Shown here piece by piece: positions 16,952 to 25,754 of a DNA stretch of 64,000 nucleotides (position 1 is its first letter; each line of letters begins with the position of its first letter). The translations under genes and the position numbers were made by a program. The stretch comes from Cellvibrio sp. KY-YJ-3 (GTDB taxonomy: Bacteria; Pseudomonadota; Gammaproteobacteria; Pseudomonadales; Cellvibrionaceae), in NCBI RefSeq assembly GCF_008806955.1, contig NZ_CP031727.1, forward strand, positions 248,001-312,000. Direction: 5' to 3'. A model generated the notes under the pieces. It searched no databases and was not told where the DNA came from. It saw nothing but the letters and a program-made list of their open reading frames with translations.

Positions 16952-19750
16952 TTACGCGAACTGACGGGTTTCGCCCGCACCATCCACGTTTTCCACACAG
17001 CGCAAGCAAATAGTTGGGTGCGTTGTATTTGCACCCACATCTGCACGATGATGCCAGCAGCGTTCGCATTTCGCGTGTTCGGATTTTTTCACTGCCACTT
17101 GCAGACCAACAACATCGGTTGCAACTGCATTATGCGCTTCGGCAAGTGGACGAATTTCCGCTGTGGAGGTGATCAATACAAAACGCAATTCATTGGCGAG
17201 TTTTTGTAATTCGATTTGCAATTTTTCATCGCAATACAAAATCACTTCCGCGCCTAATGAACCACCCACTTCACCCGCAGTACGTTTTGCCTCCAGCACT
17301 TTGTTTACGGCATCTTTCACTTGCGCGATCAATTCCCAGTAGCTGTCAGCAAAGGAGTCCGCTGGCATTGTGGGCAACTGATACCACTCAGCAACAAACA
17401 CATTCGCCTCGCGCTCACCCGCAATCTCTTTCCAGATTTCATCGGCAGTGAAACTTAAAATCGGCGCGATCCAGCGCACCATTGCTTCAATTACATATTG
17501 CAAAGCAGTTTGCGCCGAACGGCGCGCAAGAGCATCGCCTTTTACGGTGTACTGACGATCTTTAATAATATCGAGATAGAAACCACCTAATTCTACAACA
17601 CAGAAATTGTGCAATTTTTGGTAGATCAAATGTAATTGGTAGCTATCGTAAGCAGCGATAATTTCTTGCTGCAACTGCGCAGTGCGCGCCACAATCCAGC
17701 GATCCAGTTGCAGCATATTTCCAACTGGCACAGTATCAGCTGCCGGATTAAATCCAGTGAGATTGGACAAAATAAACCGCGCAGTATTGCGGATACGTCG
17801 ATAAGAATCGGCAGTGCGTTTCAGAATTTCATCCGACACACTCATCTCGGTGCTGAAATCTGTAGCAGCAACCCACAGGCGCAACACATCTGCACCCAAA
17901 TCGTTCATCACTTTTTGCGGCGGGATTACATTGCCAATCGACTTGGACATCTTGCGACCCTGCGCATCCACTACAAAACCATGGGTCAACACGGTTTTGT
18001 AAGGTGGAACCGCATGCATCGCCATGGAGGTTTTGAGCGATGATTGGAACCAACCGCGATGCTGGTCTGAACCTTCCAGATACAAATCCGCAGGGAAACG
18101 TAAACCAGCGCGCTGCGCGAGCACGGCGTAATGGGTCACACCGGAATCGAACCATACATCGAGAGTATCAGTCACTTTTTGATATTTATCAGCATCCGCG
18201 CCGAGCAACTCTGCGGCATCCAATTCGAACCAGGCATCCATCCCGCCCTGCTCTACTTTTTGCGCAACTGCTTCAATCAGGCGTGCCGTTTCCGGATGCA
18301 ATTCTTGCGTTTCTTTGTTTACAAATAACGCAATGGGTACGCCCCAAGTGCGCTGACGGGAGATACACCAATCGGGCGAAGTGGCGAGCATTGCATCGAT
18401 ACGCGCCTTGCCCCAGTCCGGCACCCACTCAACCGACTCCACCGCTTGCGCAACCTGATCGCGCAAATTGTTTTTGCTCATGCTCACGAACCACTGCGGC
18501 GTTGCGCGGAAAATCAGCGGGGTTTTGGTGCGCCAGCAGTGCGGGAAGCTGTGCGTAATTTTTGCCTGCGCCAGCAATGCATTTTTTTCGATTAATAAAG
18601 CGATAACTTTTTCATCGACTTTGTAAACGTGATCGCCCGCGAAAATTTCTACATTCGGGCGATAGGTGCCGTGATCGTCGATATAGTTCAGCGTACCTAT
18701 ACCGTATTTCACACCGACACTAAAGTCGTCGGCGCCGTGATCGGGCGCGGTGTGAACAAAACCGGTACCAGCATCAGTTGTCACGTGATCACCGAGAATC
18801 ACCGGAACCTGACGCGCATAAAAAGGATGCTGCAGCAGCAAGTTTTCCAGCGCAGCACCTTTTACACGGCCAACGATTTCATGGCTTTCAATTTTTGCGC
18901 GCGCCAGCACGCTGCCGATTAAGGTTTCTGCAATTAGCAGGCGCTCATCGCCAACTTGCACTAACGCGTAATCAACTTCCGCATTGGCAGACACAGCTTG
19001 GTTTGCAGGCAATGTCCAAGGTGTAGTGGTCCAAATCACCAAAGAGATTTTTCCGCTGCCACTTAATTCGGTAATGGCTTTTGCAATCCCTGCTTGATCG
19101 ACAACCGCAAATTTTACGTCGATAGAAAAAGACGTCTTATCCTGATATTCCACTTCCGCTTCAGCGAGCGCGGAACCGCCGACCACGCTCCAATACACCG
19201 GCTTAAAGCCTTTGTGTAGATGACCGTTCTCAGCGATTTTACCGAGTGCGCGAATAATGTCGGCTTCGAATTTGTAATCCATGGTGAGATAAGGTTTATC
19301 CCACTCACCCAAAACCCCCAAACGCACAAAGTCAGCCTTTTGGCCTTCAACTTGTTTGGTGGCATATTCGCGGCATTTATTGCGGAAGGTTTTTACATCC
19401 ACTTTGTCGCCCGCTTTGCCGATTTTTTTCTCAACATTGTGCTCGATCGGCAAGCCGTGGCAGTCCCAACCCGGCACATAGGGCGCATCAAAACCGCTCA
19501 GGGTTTTACTCTTGACAATAATGTCTTTAAGAATTTTGTTGACCGCGTGACCGATATGAATATCGCCGTTGGCGTAGGGTGGGCCGTCATGCAAAATAAA
19601 TTGCTCGCGGCCAACACGCGCGGCGCGAATCTGTTGGTACAGATCACTCGCTTGCCATTGTTTCAACATGTCCGGCTCGCGCTGGGCGAGGTTTGCTTTC
19701 ATCGCAAAACCGGTGTTAGGCAGATTCAGTGTTGTTTTGTAATCGATCAT
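16952..19750 (-). CDS. ileS: Isoleucyl-tRNA synthetase
   Basis: Class I aminoacyl-tRNA synthetase of 932 residues that charges tRNA-Ile and edits valine. The HIGH motif is in GDIHIGHAV (His65-His68) and the KMSKS motif in [10 protein letters not shown] near residue 600. The editing domain carries [10 protein letters not shown]. The C-terminal zinc-binding module shows two CxxC pairs, CERCWH and CLRCVEN. The start [15 protein letters not shown] is the family N-terminus. In most gammaproteobacteria ribF lies immediately upstream; here an mgtC-like gene is inserted between them. Confidence 0.98.
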   Translation of the reverse strand: MIDYKTTLNLPNTGFAMKANLAQREPDMLKQWQASDLYQQIRAARVGREQFILHDGPPYANGDIHIGHAVNKILKDIIVKSKTLSGFDAPYVPGWDCHGLPIEHNVEKKIGKAGDKVDVKTFRNKCREYATKQVEGQKADFVRLGVLGEWDKPYLTMDYKFEADIIRALGKIAENGHLHKGFKPVYWSVVGGSALAEAEVEYQDKTSFSIDVKFAVVDQAGIAKAITELSGSGKISLVIWTTTPWTLPANQAVSANAEVDYALVQVGDERLLIAETLIGSVLARAKIESHEIVGRVKGAALENLLLQHPFYARQVPVILGDHVTTDAGTGFVHTAPDHGADDFSVGVKYGIGTLNYIDDHGTYRPNVEIFAGDHVYKVDEKVIALLIEKNALLAQAKITHSFPHCWRTKTPLIFRATPQWFVSMSKNNLRDQVAQAVESVEWVPDWGKARIDAMLATSPDWCISRQRTWGVPIALFVNKETQELHPETARLIEAVAQKVEQGGMDAWFELDAAELLGADADKYQKVTDTLDVWFDSGVTHYAVLAQRAGLRFPADLYLEGSDQHRGWFQSSLKTSMAMHAVPPYKTVLTHGFVVDAQGRKMSKSIGNVIPPQKVMNDLGADVLRLWVAATDFSTEMSVSDEILKRTADSYRRIRNTARFILSNLTGFNPAADTVPVGNMLQLDRWIVARTAQLQQEIIAAYDSYQLHLIYQKLHNFCVVELGGFYLDIIKDRQYTVKGDALARRSAQTALQYVIEAMVRWIAPILSFTADEIWKEIAGEREANVFVAEWYQLPTMPADSFADSYWELIAQVKDAVNKVLEAKRTAGEVGGSLGAEVILYCDEKLQIELQKLANELRFVLITSTAEIRPLAEAHNAVATDVVGLQVAVKKSEHAKCERCWHHRADVGANTTHPTICLRCVENVDGAGETRQFA

Positions 19751-19811
19751 GATTCACGGTCAACTTGTTAACAAAAATGTTTAGAAAAAATTAGCGAAAA
19801 TCGCCAGAAAA

Positions 19812-20306
19812 TTATTGCTTGTCTTTCACTTCAAGCCGATCAACCACCTTTGGCATGGTGACCAGAATTGCCAGGGCTAATAGGGTGCAGAGGATTGCTG
19901 AAGATTCGCGCCCTAAACCGGCCGCCACACCAATGGCTGCTGTCAACCAAATACCGGCAGCGGTTGTTAAACCCTTAAGATCCTTTTCATCATTTCCTTT
20001 CAAGATTGCCCCGGCACCCAAAAAACCAATACCTGCAATAATGCCCTGCATTACCCGGCTTAACTCTTGCTCTGAAAGACCTGCCTGCTGGGGAATTAAC
20101 ACGAATAATGCAGAGCCTATGGCTACCAGCATATGTGTTTTAATACCGGCCGCCTTGCCACGCTGCTCGCGCTCAAAACCCAGAATTCCACCCAACAATG
20201 CTGCCATCAGCAAGCGGGTTACGAGAGTGGTAATCTCGCTTACATCTTTTAGGTCAGAAAACTCTGCCACCAATGTGCTGGTTATTTGTTGCCAAATGCT
20301 GCTCAT
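19812..20306 (-). CDS. MgtC/SapB-family membrane protein
   Basis: Integral membrane protein of 164 residues with about five hydrophobic helices. The conserved MgtC core is clear: LLGGILGFEREQRGKAAGIKTHMLV, then GIIAGIGFLGAGAILK and GLTTAAGIWLTAAIGVAAG. It lacks the cytoplasmic ACT-like C-terminal domain of Salmonella MgtC, so it is the short form. Members affect growth in low magnesium and, in pathogens, survival in macrophages, but the molecular activity is unsettled. It lies on the same strand between ribF (56 bases upstream) and ileS (61 bases downstream), probably as a passenger in that operon. Confidence 0.88.
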   Translation of the reverse strand: MSSIWQQITSTLVAEFSDLKDVSEITTLVTRLLMAALLGGILGFEREQRGKAAGIKTHMLVAIGSALFVLIPQQAGLSEQELSRVMQGIIAGIGFLGAGAILKGNDEKDLKGLTTAAGIWLTAAIGVAAGLGRESSAILCTLLALAILVTMPKVVDRLEVKDKQ

Positions 20307-20362
20307 AGTTTGTATTCCATTTTACGAAAACCGAACATCGACAATCTTCAGCAACTTGTAAA

Positions 20363-21319
20363 TCAGCTGAGGCTATTGCCCCTGAAATAATCTTGCCCCT
20401 GACTGATATCTGTTTGTAATTGCGCTTGCAATTCATCCAATGAATTGAATTTTTTTTCATCGCGCAATTTGGTATGAAACACCACATCGATCATCGCGCC
20501 GTAGACTTTGCGCGAAAAATTAAACAGGTGCACTTCCAGCAGAGGCTTTTTATCCCCCGTAACCGTTGGCCGCACACCAACGTTAGCGACGCCCTGATGC
20601 ACGCTGCCATCGACAAAGCGCGCGATGACAGCAAACACACCGTGCAGCGGTGAGCGATAACGACGCAAATGCACATTGGCAGTGGGAACGCCGAGTTTGC
20701 GCCCGAGTTGCTGGCCGTAGGCGATGCGTCCACTAATGCTGTAAGGTTTACCCAATAGGATTTCGGCCTGTGCAAAATCGCCCACTTCCAACAACTGGCG
20801 GATGCGGGTGCTGCTAACACGCTCACCCCGAAGCTCCAGAGTACAGGTATCCGTTACACCAAAACCGCGCTCACGCCCAACGTTTTGCAACAGCGTAAAA
20901 TCACCCCGGCGATCACAGCCAAACCGGAAGTCATCGCCCACCACCAAATGTTTGATGGCCAAACCATCCAGCAGGACTTTTTCGATAAATTCTTCGGCAG
21001 TCAGGTTGCGCAAGGCTTGATTGAATTGCACGCACAGTACGCGTGCCACACCGGCAGCCAGTAATGCCTGTACTTTTTCGCGCAGGCGCATCAAGCGTGC
21101 GGGGGCTTTGTCACCCGAAAAAAATTCGTGCGGCTGAGGTTCGAATACAATTACCACCGCCGGTAAGTTGTAGTAGCGACTAACATCAATCAACTGGCGC
21201 AAGATGGCTTGATGCCCTAAATGCACACCATCAAATGAGCCAATGGTCGCCACGCAGCCGCGATGCCAGGGGCGCAGGTTATGTAACCCACGAATAAACG
21301 CATGTGCCGCTGGATTCAC
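20363..21319 (-). CDS. ribF: Bifunctional riboflavin kinase / FAD synthetase
   Basis: Converts riboflavin to FMN and FMN to FAD. The N-terminal adenylyltransferase domain (about 20-190) has the nucleotide-binding motif IGSFDGVHLGHQAIL and the later SSTRIRQLLEVGDF. The C-terminal kinase domain shows GRKLGVPTANVHL and HGVFAVIARF followed by VGVRPTV. The 318 residues match the family. The start is a GTG at 21319, the only one that leaves the domain complete; the ribosome site is weak. It precedes mgtC and ileS on the same strand. Confidence 0.96.
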   Translation of the reverse strand: MNPAAHAFIRGLHNLRPWHRGCVATIGSFDGVHLGHQAILRQLIDVSRYYNLPAVVIVFEPQPHEFFSGDKAPARLMRLREKVQALLAAGVARVLCVQFNQALRNLTAEEFIEKVLLDGLAIKHLVVGDDFRFGCDRRGDFTLLQNVGRERGFGVTDTCTLELRGERVSSTRIRQLLEVGDFAQAEILLGKPYSISGRIAYGQQLGRKLGVPTANVHLRRYRSPLHGVFAVIARFVDGSVHQGVANVGVRPTVTGDKKPLLEVHLFNFSRKVYGAMIDVVFHTKLRDEKKFNSLDELQAQLQTDISQGQDYFRGNSLS

Positions 21320-21436
21320 TCTGTGTTTTGCCCTCAGCCAATTTGCCTGAAAAAATGGAGGGCGGAAGTATACAGGAGCGGTGGCACCTGAGCCTACCCC
21401 GCTAGCCGCGCCCCTCCCTCCTAATCAATATTGTTG

Positions 21437-23089
21437 CTAATGCTGGGCCTTAAAGTCACGCAGGCGCACGCCCACGGCAAACAGCATCAATAGATAGACA
21501 ACAAAGCCAACCACGCAAATCACCATCAAGCGCAGGATCCGCTCCAACGCCGACCACTCGGGCCAGATATTCCAGAGCAACAGAAAACCGGTCAAGACCG
21601 CCACCAGAGCCAAATTGGCCGCACCGTAGCGCAACCACAACGCCGGCCAGTTGCTGGCAGGACTGTAGACTTCACTCTTACGCAGGCCGCGATAAAGCAA
21701 CCAGGCATTTACGTAGGCCGCCATCGCCGTGGTAAACGCCAGCCCAACATGCCCCATACCCCAGAGCATTACCAGCGGAATCACCACCAGCGGTTTCATC
21801 AGGATATTGGCAAAAATCGCGATGATGCCAATACGCACCGGTGATTTCATATCCTGCCGCGCAAAATAGCCAGGTACCAGAACCTTGATCAGCATAAAAG
21901 CGAATAACCCGAGTGCATAGGCTTTAAGGCTATAAGAGGACATAAGGATATCCGACTGCCTCATCTCACCATGGTAGAACAGGGTATAGAGAATCGGCTC
22001 CGCCAGAATGATCAGCGCGAGCGTGGCGGGCAGCGCGATCAGCACCACAAAACGAATCGCCCAGTCGAGCATCTGGCTAAATTTTTCACCCGATTGCGTG
22101 GCGCTCAGGCGCGATAAGCCGGGCATAATCACCGTCGCAATCGCCACCCCGAATACACCAAGCGGCAGCTCTACCAAGCGGTCGGAATAGAACAGCCAGC
22201 TTACGGCACCGTCACCCAACATAGTGGCAATCATCGAATCCAGCAGCAGATTCAATTGACTTACCGACACCCCAAACAGCGCCGGCGTCATCAGCACCAA
22301 AATGCGTTTAACGCCGGGGTGCGACCAATCCAGCTTGGGCGATGGCAAGAGGTGGATCTGGCGCAAAAACGGCAATTGGAACAGCAGCGAAAAAATACCC
22401 GCCGCAACAATACTCCACGCCAGTGCGTAGGCGGGATTGGGGAAGAAATCGGCGACAAGCAGCGCCGCTGCGATCATAAATACATTGAGAAAAACCGGCG
22501 TCACGGCGGGGATCGCAAAGCGGTCGTAGCTATTCAAAATCGCCCCGGCAAAACCGGTAAGCGAGATCAACATCAAATAGGGAAAGGTGATGCGCACCAA
22601 GTCGGTCAATAGCGAAAACTTCTCTGGCTCATCGGCGTAGCCATAACCAAAAATATAGGCAAAACCAACTGCACCCAACACCCCAATCACAGTCACCAAC
22701 AGTAAAATCGAACCAAGGCAACCGGCTACTTTATCGACCAACTCTTTCACTGCAGCATGAGTACCTTTCTCGCGATACTCGGATAACACCGGAATAAATG
22801 CCTGGGAAAAGGCGCCCTCGGCAAACAAACGCCGAAAGAAGTTGGGGATTTTCTGGGCAATGGCAAAAGCATCCATCGCGCCGCCCGCACCCAACACACT
22901 CGCCAATACGATATCGCGGATCAGCCCCAGCACCCGCGACAGCATCGTCATGGAGCCCGTAAGCAAGCTGGAGCGCAGCAGGCTTTTGGGACCCTTTGGT
23001 TTCTCCGGTGAGGGTTTCTCCGAAGAGGGCTTTTCCGGCGATGGCGGTTCAGGTGATGGAACGGGAGGTAACGCGGCGGAGTCAGACAC
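21437..23089 (-). CDS. murJ: Lipid II flippase MurJ (MviN) with proline-rich N-terminal tail
   Basis: Flips lipid II across the inner membrane for peptidoglycan synthesis. The MOP-exporter fold with about 14 helices is evident, and the family signatures are GLIRDIVLASVLGAGGAMDAF, FFRRLFAEGAFSQAFIPVLSEY and GVFGVAIATVIMPGLSR. The GTG at 23089 has AGGA 7 bases upstream and is preferred to a TTG at 23095. The first 36 residues are an unusual cytoplasmic tail with repeated SPEKP/SSEKP units, ending at KGPKSLLRSSLL where homology normally begins. The gene is 117 bases upstream of ribF. rpsT, the usual upstream neighbour in Pseudomonas, is not present. Confidence 0.96.
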   Translation of the reverse strand: MSDSAALPPVPSPEPPSPEKPSSEKPSPEKPKGPKSLLRSSLLTGSMTMLSRVLGLIRDIVLASVLGAGGAMDAFAIAQKIPNFFRRLFAEGAFSQAFIPVLSEYREKGTHAAVKELVDKVAGCLGSILLLVTVIGVLGAVGFAYIFGYGYADEPEKFSLLTDLVRITFPYLMLISLTGFAGAILNSYDRFAIPAVTPVFLNVFMIAAALLVADFFPNPAYALAWSIVAAGIFSLLFQLPFLRQIHLLPSPKLDWSHPGVKRILVLMTPALFGVSVSQLNLLLDSMIATMLGDGAVSWLFYSDRLVELPLGVFGVAIATVIMPGLSRLSATQSGEKFSQMLDWAIRFVVLIALPATLALIILAEPILYTLFYHGEMRQSDILMSSYSLKAYALGLFAFMLIKVLVPGYFARQDMKSPVRIGIIAIFANILMKPLVVIPLVMLWGMGHVGLAFTTAMAAYVNAWLLYRGLRKSEVYSPASNWPALWLRYGAANLALVAVLTGFLLLWNIWPEWSALERILRLMVICVVGFVVYLLMLFAVGVRLRDFKAQH

Positions 23090-23180
23090 GGGCAAATCCT
23101 GTGCAGGTGAAAAGAAGCGGCATTATCAACGGCTGGTATACTCAGGCACAACACCCAGCCATCACGATCAAGGAGAATCT

Positions 23181-23720
23181 ATGCGCAACTTATCACGCCA
23201 CCGCACTGCGGCAGTTATTACCAGCCTGATTACACTGCTTAGCGCCTGTTCAAAAGAAACTACCGACACCCAAATTGCTCCGTCCTCCGCGCATATTTCC
23301 GTTGCCGCCAGTTCCAGCGTAGTCGCCAAAATTATGCACCCCAGCTGGGATGCAGACCAAAATGGCGTGAATGATTGTGAAAATGATGGCAGCTGCGATC
23401 ACAACGTCGACTACAGCCAGCCGCGTCCCGATCCGGTTGCCGCCCTGCACCAACGGTTCGCCGCTAACAGCAAACGAGGCCCCTTTGTATTTACCTGCGC
23501 AAGCGAGGCAGCACCCACCTTTACCGCCACTTTTTACGCCACTGAACCGGGCACACTTATTTTGGAACACGGCCAAAATGCCGCCGAACTACAGCAGGCG
23601 CCAGCCGCCAGCGGCAGCAAGTACGAAGGGCCGGATGCCAGCTTTTGGGAACATCAGGGCGAGGTACGAATCCGTTGGGGAACTGGGTTGACAGAGTTGA
23701 TCTGCAAAGCAACCCCTTAA
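23181..23720 (+). CDS. MliC-domain lipoprotein (putative lysozyme inhibitor)
   Basis: Predicted lipoprotein of 179 residues. AAGGAG precedes the ATG at 23181. The signal peptide ends in a lipobox (LITLLSAC), giving acylated Cys23 (approximate). Residues about 60-70 contain DADQNGVND, a DxDxNGxxD calcium-loop pattern, with cysteines nearby. The last 80 residues resemble the MliC/PliC fold: FTCASEAAPTFTATFY, then the hallmark ASGSKYEGPDASFWEHQGEV and the final ELICKATP. The two cysteines bracketing the domain match the family disulfide. MliC proteins inhibit C-type lysozymes at the outer membrane. Assignment is by motif only. The gene is divergent from murJ. Confidence 0.65.
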   Translation: MRNLSRHRTAAVITSLITLLSACSKETTDTQIAPSSAHISVAASSSVVAKIMHPSWDADQNGVNDCENDGSCDHNVDYSQPRPDPVAALHQRFAANSKRGPFVFTCASEAAPTFTATFYATEPGTLILEHGQNAAELQQAPAASGSKYEGPDASFWEHQGEVRIRWGTGLTELICKATP

Positions 23721-23729
23721 GGCCTTCAC

Positions 23730-23755
23730 CGGTGGGTGCCTATAGCCACCCACCG
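23730..23755 (+). terminator. Hairpin after the MliC-domain lipoprotein gene
   Basis: CGGTGGGTG (23730-23738) pairs with CACCCACCG (23747-23755) with an 8-base loop. There is no T tract, so it may be a transcript-stabilising hairpin rather than an intrinsic terminator. Confidence 0.4.
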
Positions 23756-23916
23756 TCTCCTCACCAAAAAAATGCTTTCAAACACTCAAAATCACAAAAA
23801 ATAACAACTTCTCCGCTTCCTGATGATGCCCGGGCATGGCAGACTTCCGCCCTCAATAGCCTGGGTATTTTCGTAACACAACCATTGTGTACATTTCCAT
23901 TCATCAGGAAGATTTT

Positions 23917-24933
23917 ATGTCTATTAAGGTCGATGATCTGACGGTAATTAGCGTCATAGTGCCTGTATACAACGTGCAAGATTACTTGCCCGAATGCCTT
24001 GCGTCCCTCGCCAACCAAACATTTAGTAAACCTTACCAAATCCTGCTGATTGATGACTGCTCCACAGATGACAGCAAATCAATCTGCGAAGACTTTGTGC
24101 GCACCAACCCAAGCCTCGCTAAACTTATTTACCTGCGCGAAAATAGCGGCGTCTCGGTTGCACGCAATACGGGAATCAGCGCCGCCACTGGCACCTACTT
24201 CACCTTTGTCGATTCTGATGATCGCCTGCCCGCCACCGCACTGCAGCAACTTTACGACGCTGCGATTAAGCACAAAGCCGACCTAGTAAAGGGCAACAAC
24301 CTTATTTTTAATGAGGTGCGCTGCCGCAGCGCCAATCACAATGTAAAGAAAGAAAAAATTTACGAAGGTGAAGCCATTCTCTCGGCCTTTCTGCAACACA
24401 AGGAAGTCCGTGGCCACACCTGGGGCAAACTTTTCTGCCGCGCCAGTTTTGCCCATATCCTCAACCCGCCCAAAGTCACCATGGCGGAGGACACGCTCTA
24501 CTGCGCAGAGGTTTTTTCCAAAGCAAAAAAACTGGTGCTAATTACCGACACTGTATATCACTACCGCCTGCGTCCATCCGGTGCAACGGGCAGAAAGTTC
24601 CAAACCGGCGCCTATCTCTGGTGGCTGCATAGCATCGAAAGTTGTGGTCATTTTGTTTCCAACGCCACACAACAACGACACCTGAAAGCACTGCAAATCA
24701 GAACACTTCTGCAATTGGTTCGAGAAGCGCGCCATCTCAAAACAAAAGACCTGAGCACAATTTTGCCCGAAGTAACAGCACGCCAGCGGCAATGGCAATT
24801 GGATGCATCACCGCGCCGTCTGGTATTTAAAATCAGCCCCAAGTTTTTATTTGATTTCCTTAAATTCAAGCTTCAACTCAACCACTTGAAACACCGCCTG
24901 CGCTATCAAAACCATGCGAATATCACCCATTAA
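23917..24933 (+). CDS. Family 2 glycosyltransferase
   Basis: Inverting glycosyltransferase of GT-A fold, 338 residues. The ATG at 23917 has AGGAAG 5 bases upstream. The N-terminal nucleotide-binding motif is ISVIVPVYNVQDYLPECL, followed by ILLIDDCSTDDSKSIC, the acceptor segment ENSGVSVARNTGISAATG and the metal-binding FVDSDDRLP. AEDTLYCAEVFSKA is the later conserved acidic region. The basic C-terminal tail has no clear membrane anchor. Members of this type build surface polysaccharide or LPS. The gene is alone, so donor and acceptor cannot be inferred. Confidence 0.85.
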   Translation: MSIKVDDLTVISVIVPVYNVQDYLPECLASLANQTFSKPYQILLIDDCSTDDSKSICEDFVRTNPSLAKLIYLRENSGVSVARNTGISAATGTYFTFVDSDDRLPATALQQLYDAAIKHKADLVKGNNLIFNEVRCRSANHNVKKEKIYEGEAILSAFLQHKEVRGHTWGKLFCRASFAHILNPPKVTMAEDTLYCAEVFSKAKKLVLITDTVYHYRLRPSGATGRKFQTGAYLWWLHSIESCGHFVSNATQQRHLKALQIRTLLQLVREARHLKTKDLSTILPEVTARQRQWQLDASPRRLVFKISPKFLFDFLKFKLQLNHLKHRLRYQNHANITH

Positions 24934-24990
24934 CTTCCGCTAGCCCCACCCAAAAAAACGCGACGCTTACTTCACAGCAATTTTTAACGG

Positions 24991-25033
24991 TTGACATCCC
25001 GCCCCGCCGCAGATACTGTATATAAAAACAGTA
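24991..25033 (+). promoter_or_regulatory. SOS-controlled promoter of yebG: TTGACA, 17-base spacer, LexA box
   Basis: TTGACA at 24991-24996 is followed after 17 bases by TACTGT at 25014-25019 as the -10 region. The -10 is the left arm of TACTGTATATAAAAACAGTA (25014-25033), an almost ideal LexA box with the CTG-N10-CAG core. LexA bound here would block RNA polymerase directly. Confidence 0.9.
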
Positions 25034-25056
25034 ACAACCTTTTGAGGATTTACCCC

Positions 25057-25359
25057 ATGGCAGTAGTCGCCGTTTGGTTATGTGATCGGGATGGCAGTAT
25101 GTTTGAAGACAGAAAAATCGCAGAAGAGCACGATAAGTATCTGGAACTTGCTGCCAACATCACCCAGTTGATAGAAGACAACATTCCCGGTATCGATGAA
25201 CAACACAGCGAAGCGATTGGGCTGTTATTAGCGCAACGCCGCGAATTGTTAGCAAAAGCCTGCAAAGGCAAGCCCGATGAATTATTGCAGCCCTTCACCT
25301 ACGAAAAGCCTGCAACCCTGAACAGCAAAACCGGCGCCGCCATGGACAAGGACAACTAG
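25057..25359 (+). CDS. yebG: YebG-family DNA damage-inducible protein
   Basis: Small cytoplasmic protein of 100 residues starting MAVVAVWLCDRDGSMF, with GAGGA about 9 bases before the ATG. The YebG core is recognisable as HDKYLELAANITQLIE followed by GLLLAQRRELLAKACKG. E. coli yebG is a LexA-regulated SOS gene of unresolved function. The LexA box 24 bases before the start codon independently supports the assignment. The last 20 residues are low-complexity and probably disordered. Confidence 0.88.
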   Translation: MAVVAVWLCDRDGSMFEDRKIAEEHDKYLELAANITQLIEDNIPGIDEQHSEAIGLLLAQRRELLAKACKGKPDELLQPFTYEKPATLNSKTGAAMDKDN

Positions 25360-25407
25360 GCAGCAAGGGTTTCTGTAAGCATGGGTGCGCCCACAATCAC
25401 CCGTGCC

Positions 25408-25656
25408 GTTAATGGCCGCCCACACAGCCATTAACACCCCACAAACAACTGAATTACCACTCAGTGGTTTGTTCGTGTAAAGGTGTGCTTTTGCTGCGGG
25501 CAATCACTACTCCCCAGCAGTTGTTGTTCTCAGCACTGCACACCGGCTTCCAACCATTCGTTAATGTCCGTTTGTCAGCCACAAGCGACCACAGAAACGA
25601 ATCGCTTTCACCACTGCACCTTTCCTATGGAACCTCAACGGGTGCGGTGGTTTTTT
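25408..25656 (+). ncRNA. Hairpin-rich intergenic region ending in an intrinsic terminator; possible small RNA or yebG 3' UTR
   Basis: The 395 bases between yebG and the next gene hold no convincing reading frame. They contain several inverted repeats in series: GTTAATGGC/GCCATTAAC (25408-25435), ACCAC-TCA-GTGGT near 25458-25470, and GCTG/CAGC with GGG/CCC near 25495-25530. The last element is the terminator at 25611-25656. This could be a structured 3' UTR of yebG or an independent small RNA. I recognise no known RNA family. Confidence 0.3.
25611..25656 (+). terminator. Rho-independent terminator downstream of yebG
   Basis: CCACTGCACC (25611-25620) pairs with GGTGCGGTGG (25641-25650), 10 pairs including one U-G, followed directly by TTTTTT. 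It lies about 250 bases after the yebG stop and 99 bases before the next start. Confidence 0.75.
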
Positions 25657-25754
25657 CATTTTCTTGTGTTATTGTCATTTTTACCATATAACTATTTACC
25701 CCTGCCTCGCCGCAGCGGATAAACCATAACAATAAACTTGTGGATGAAAACGAC

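Noticed and set aside
19819-20361. Long open frame opposite mgtC (plus strand, about 180 codons)
   Set aside because: It mirrors the mgtC codons, has no ribosome site and encodes no recognisable sequence; mgtC explains the region.
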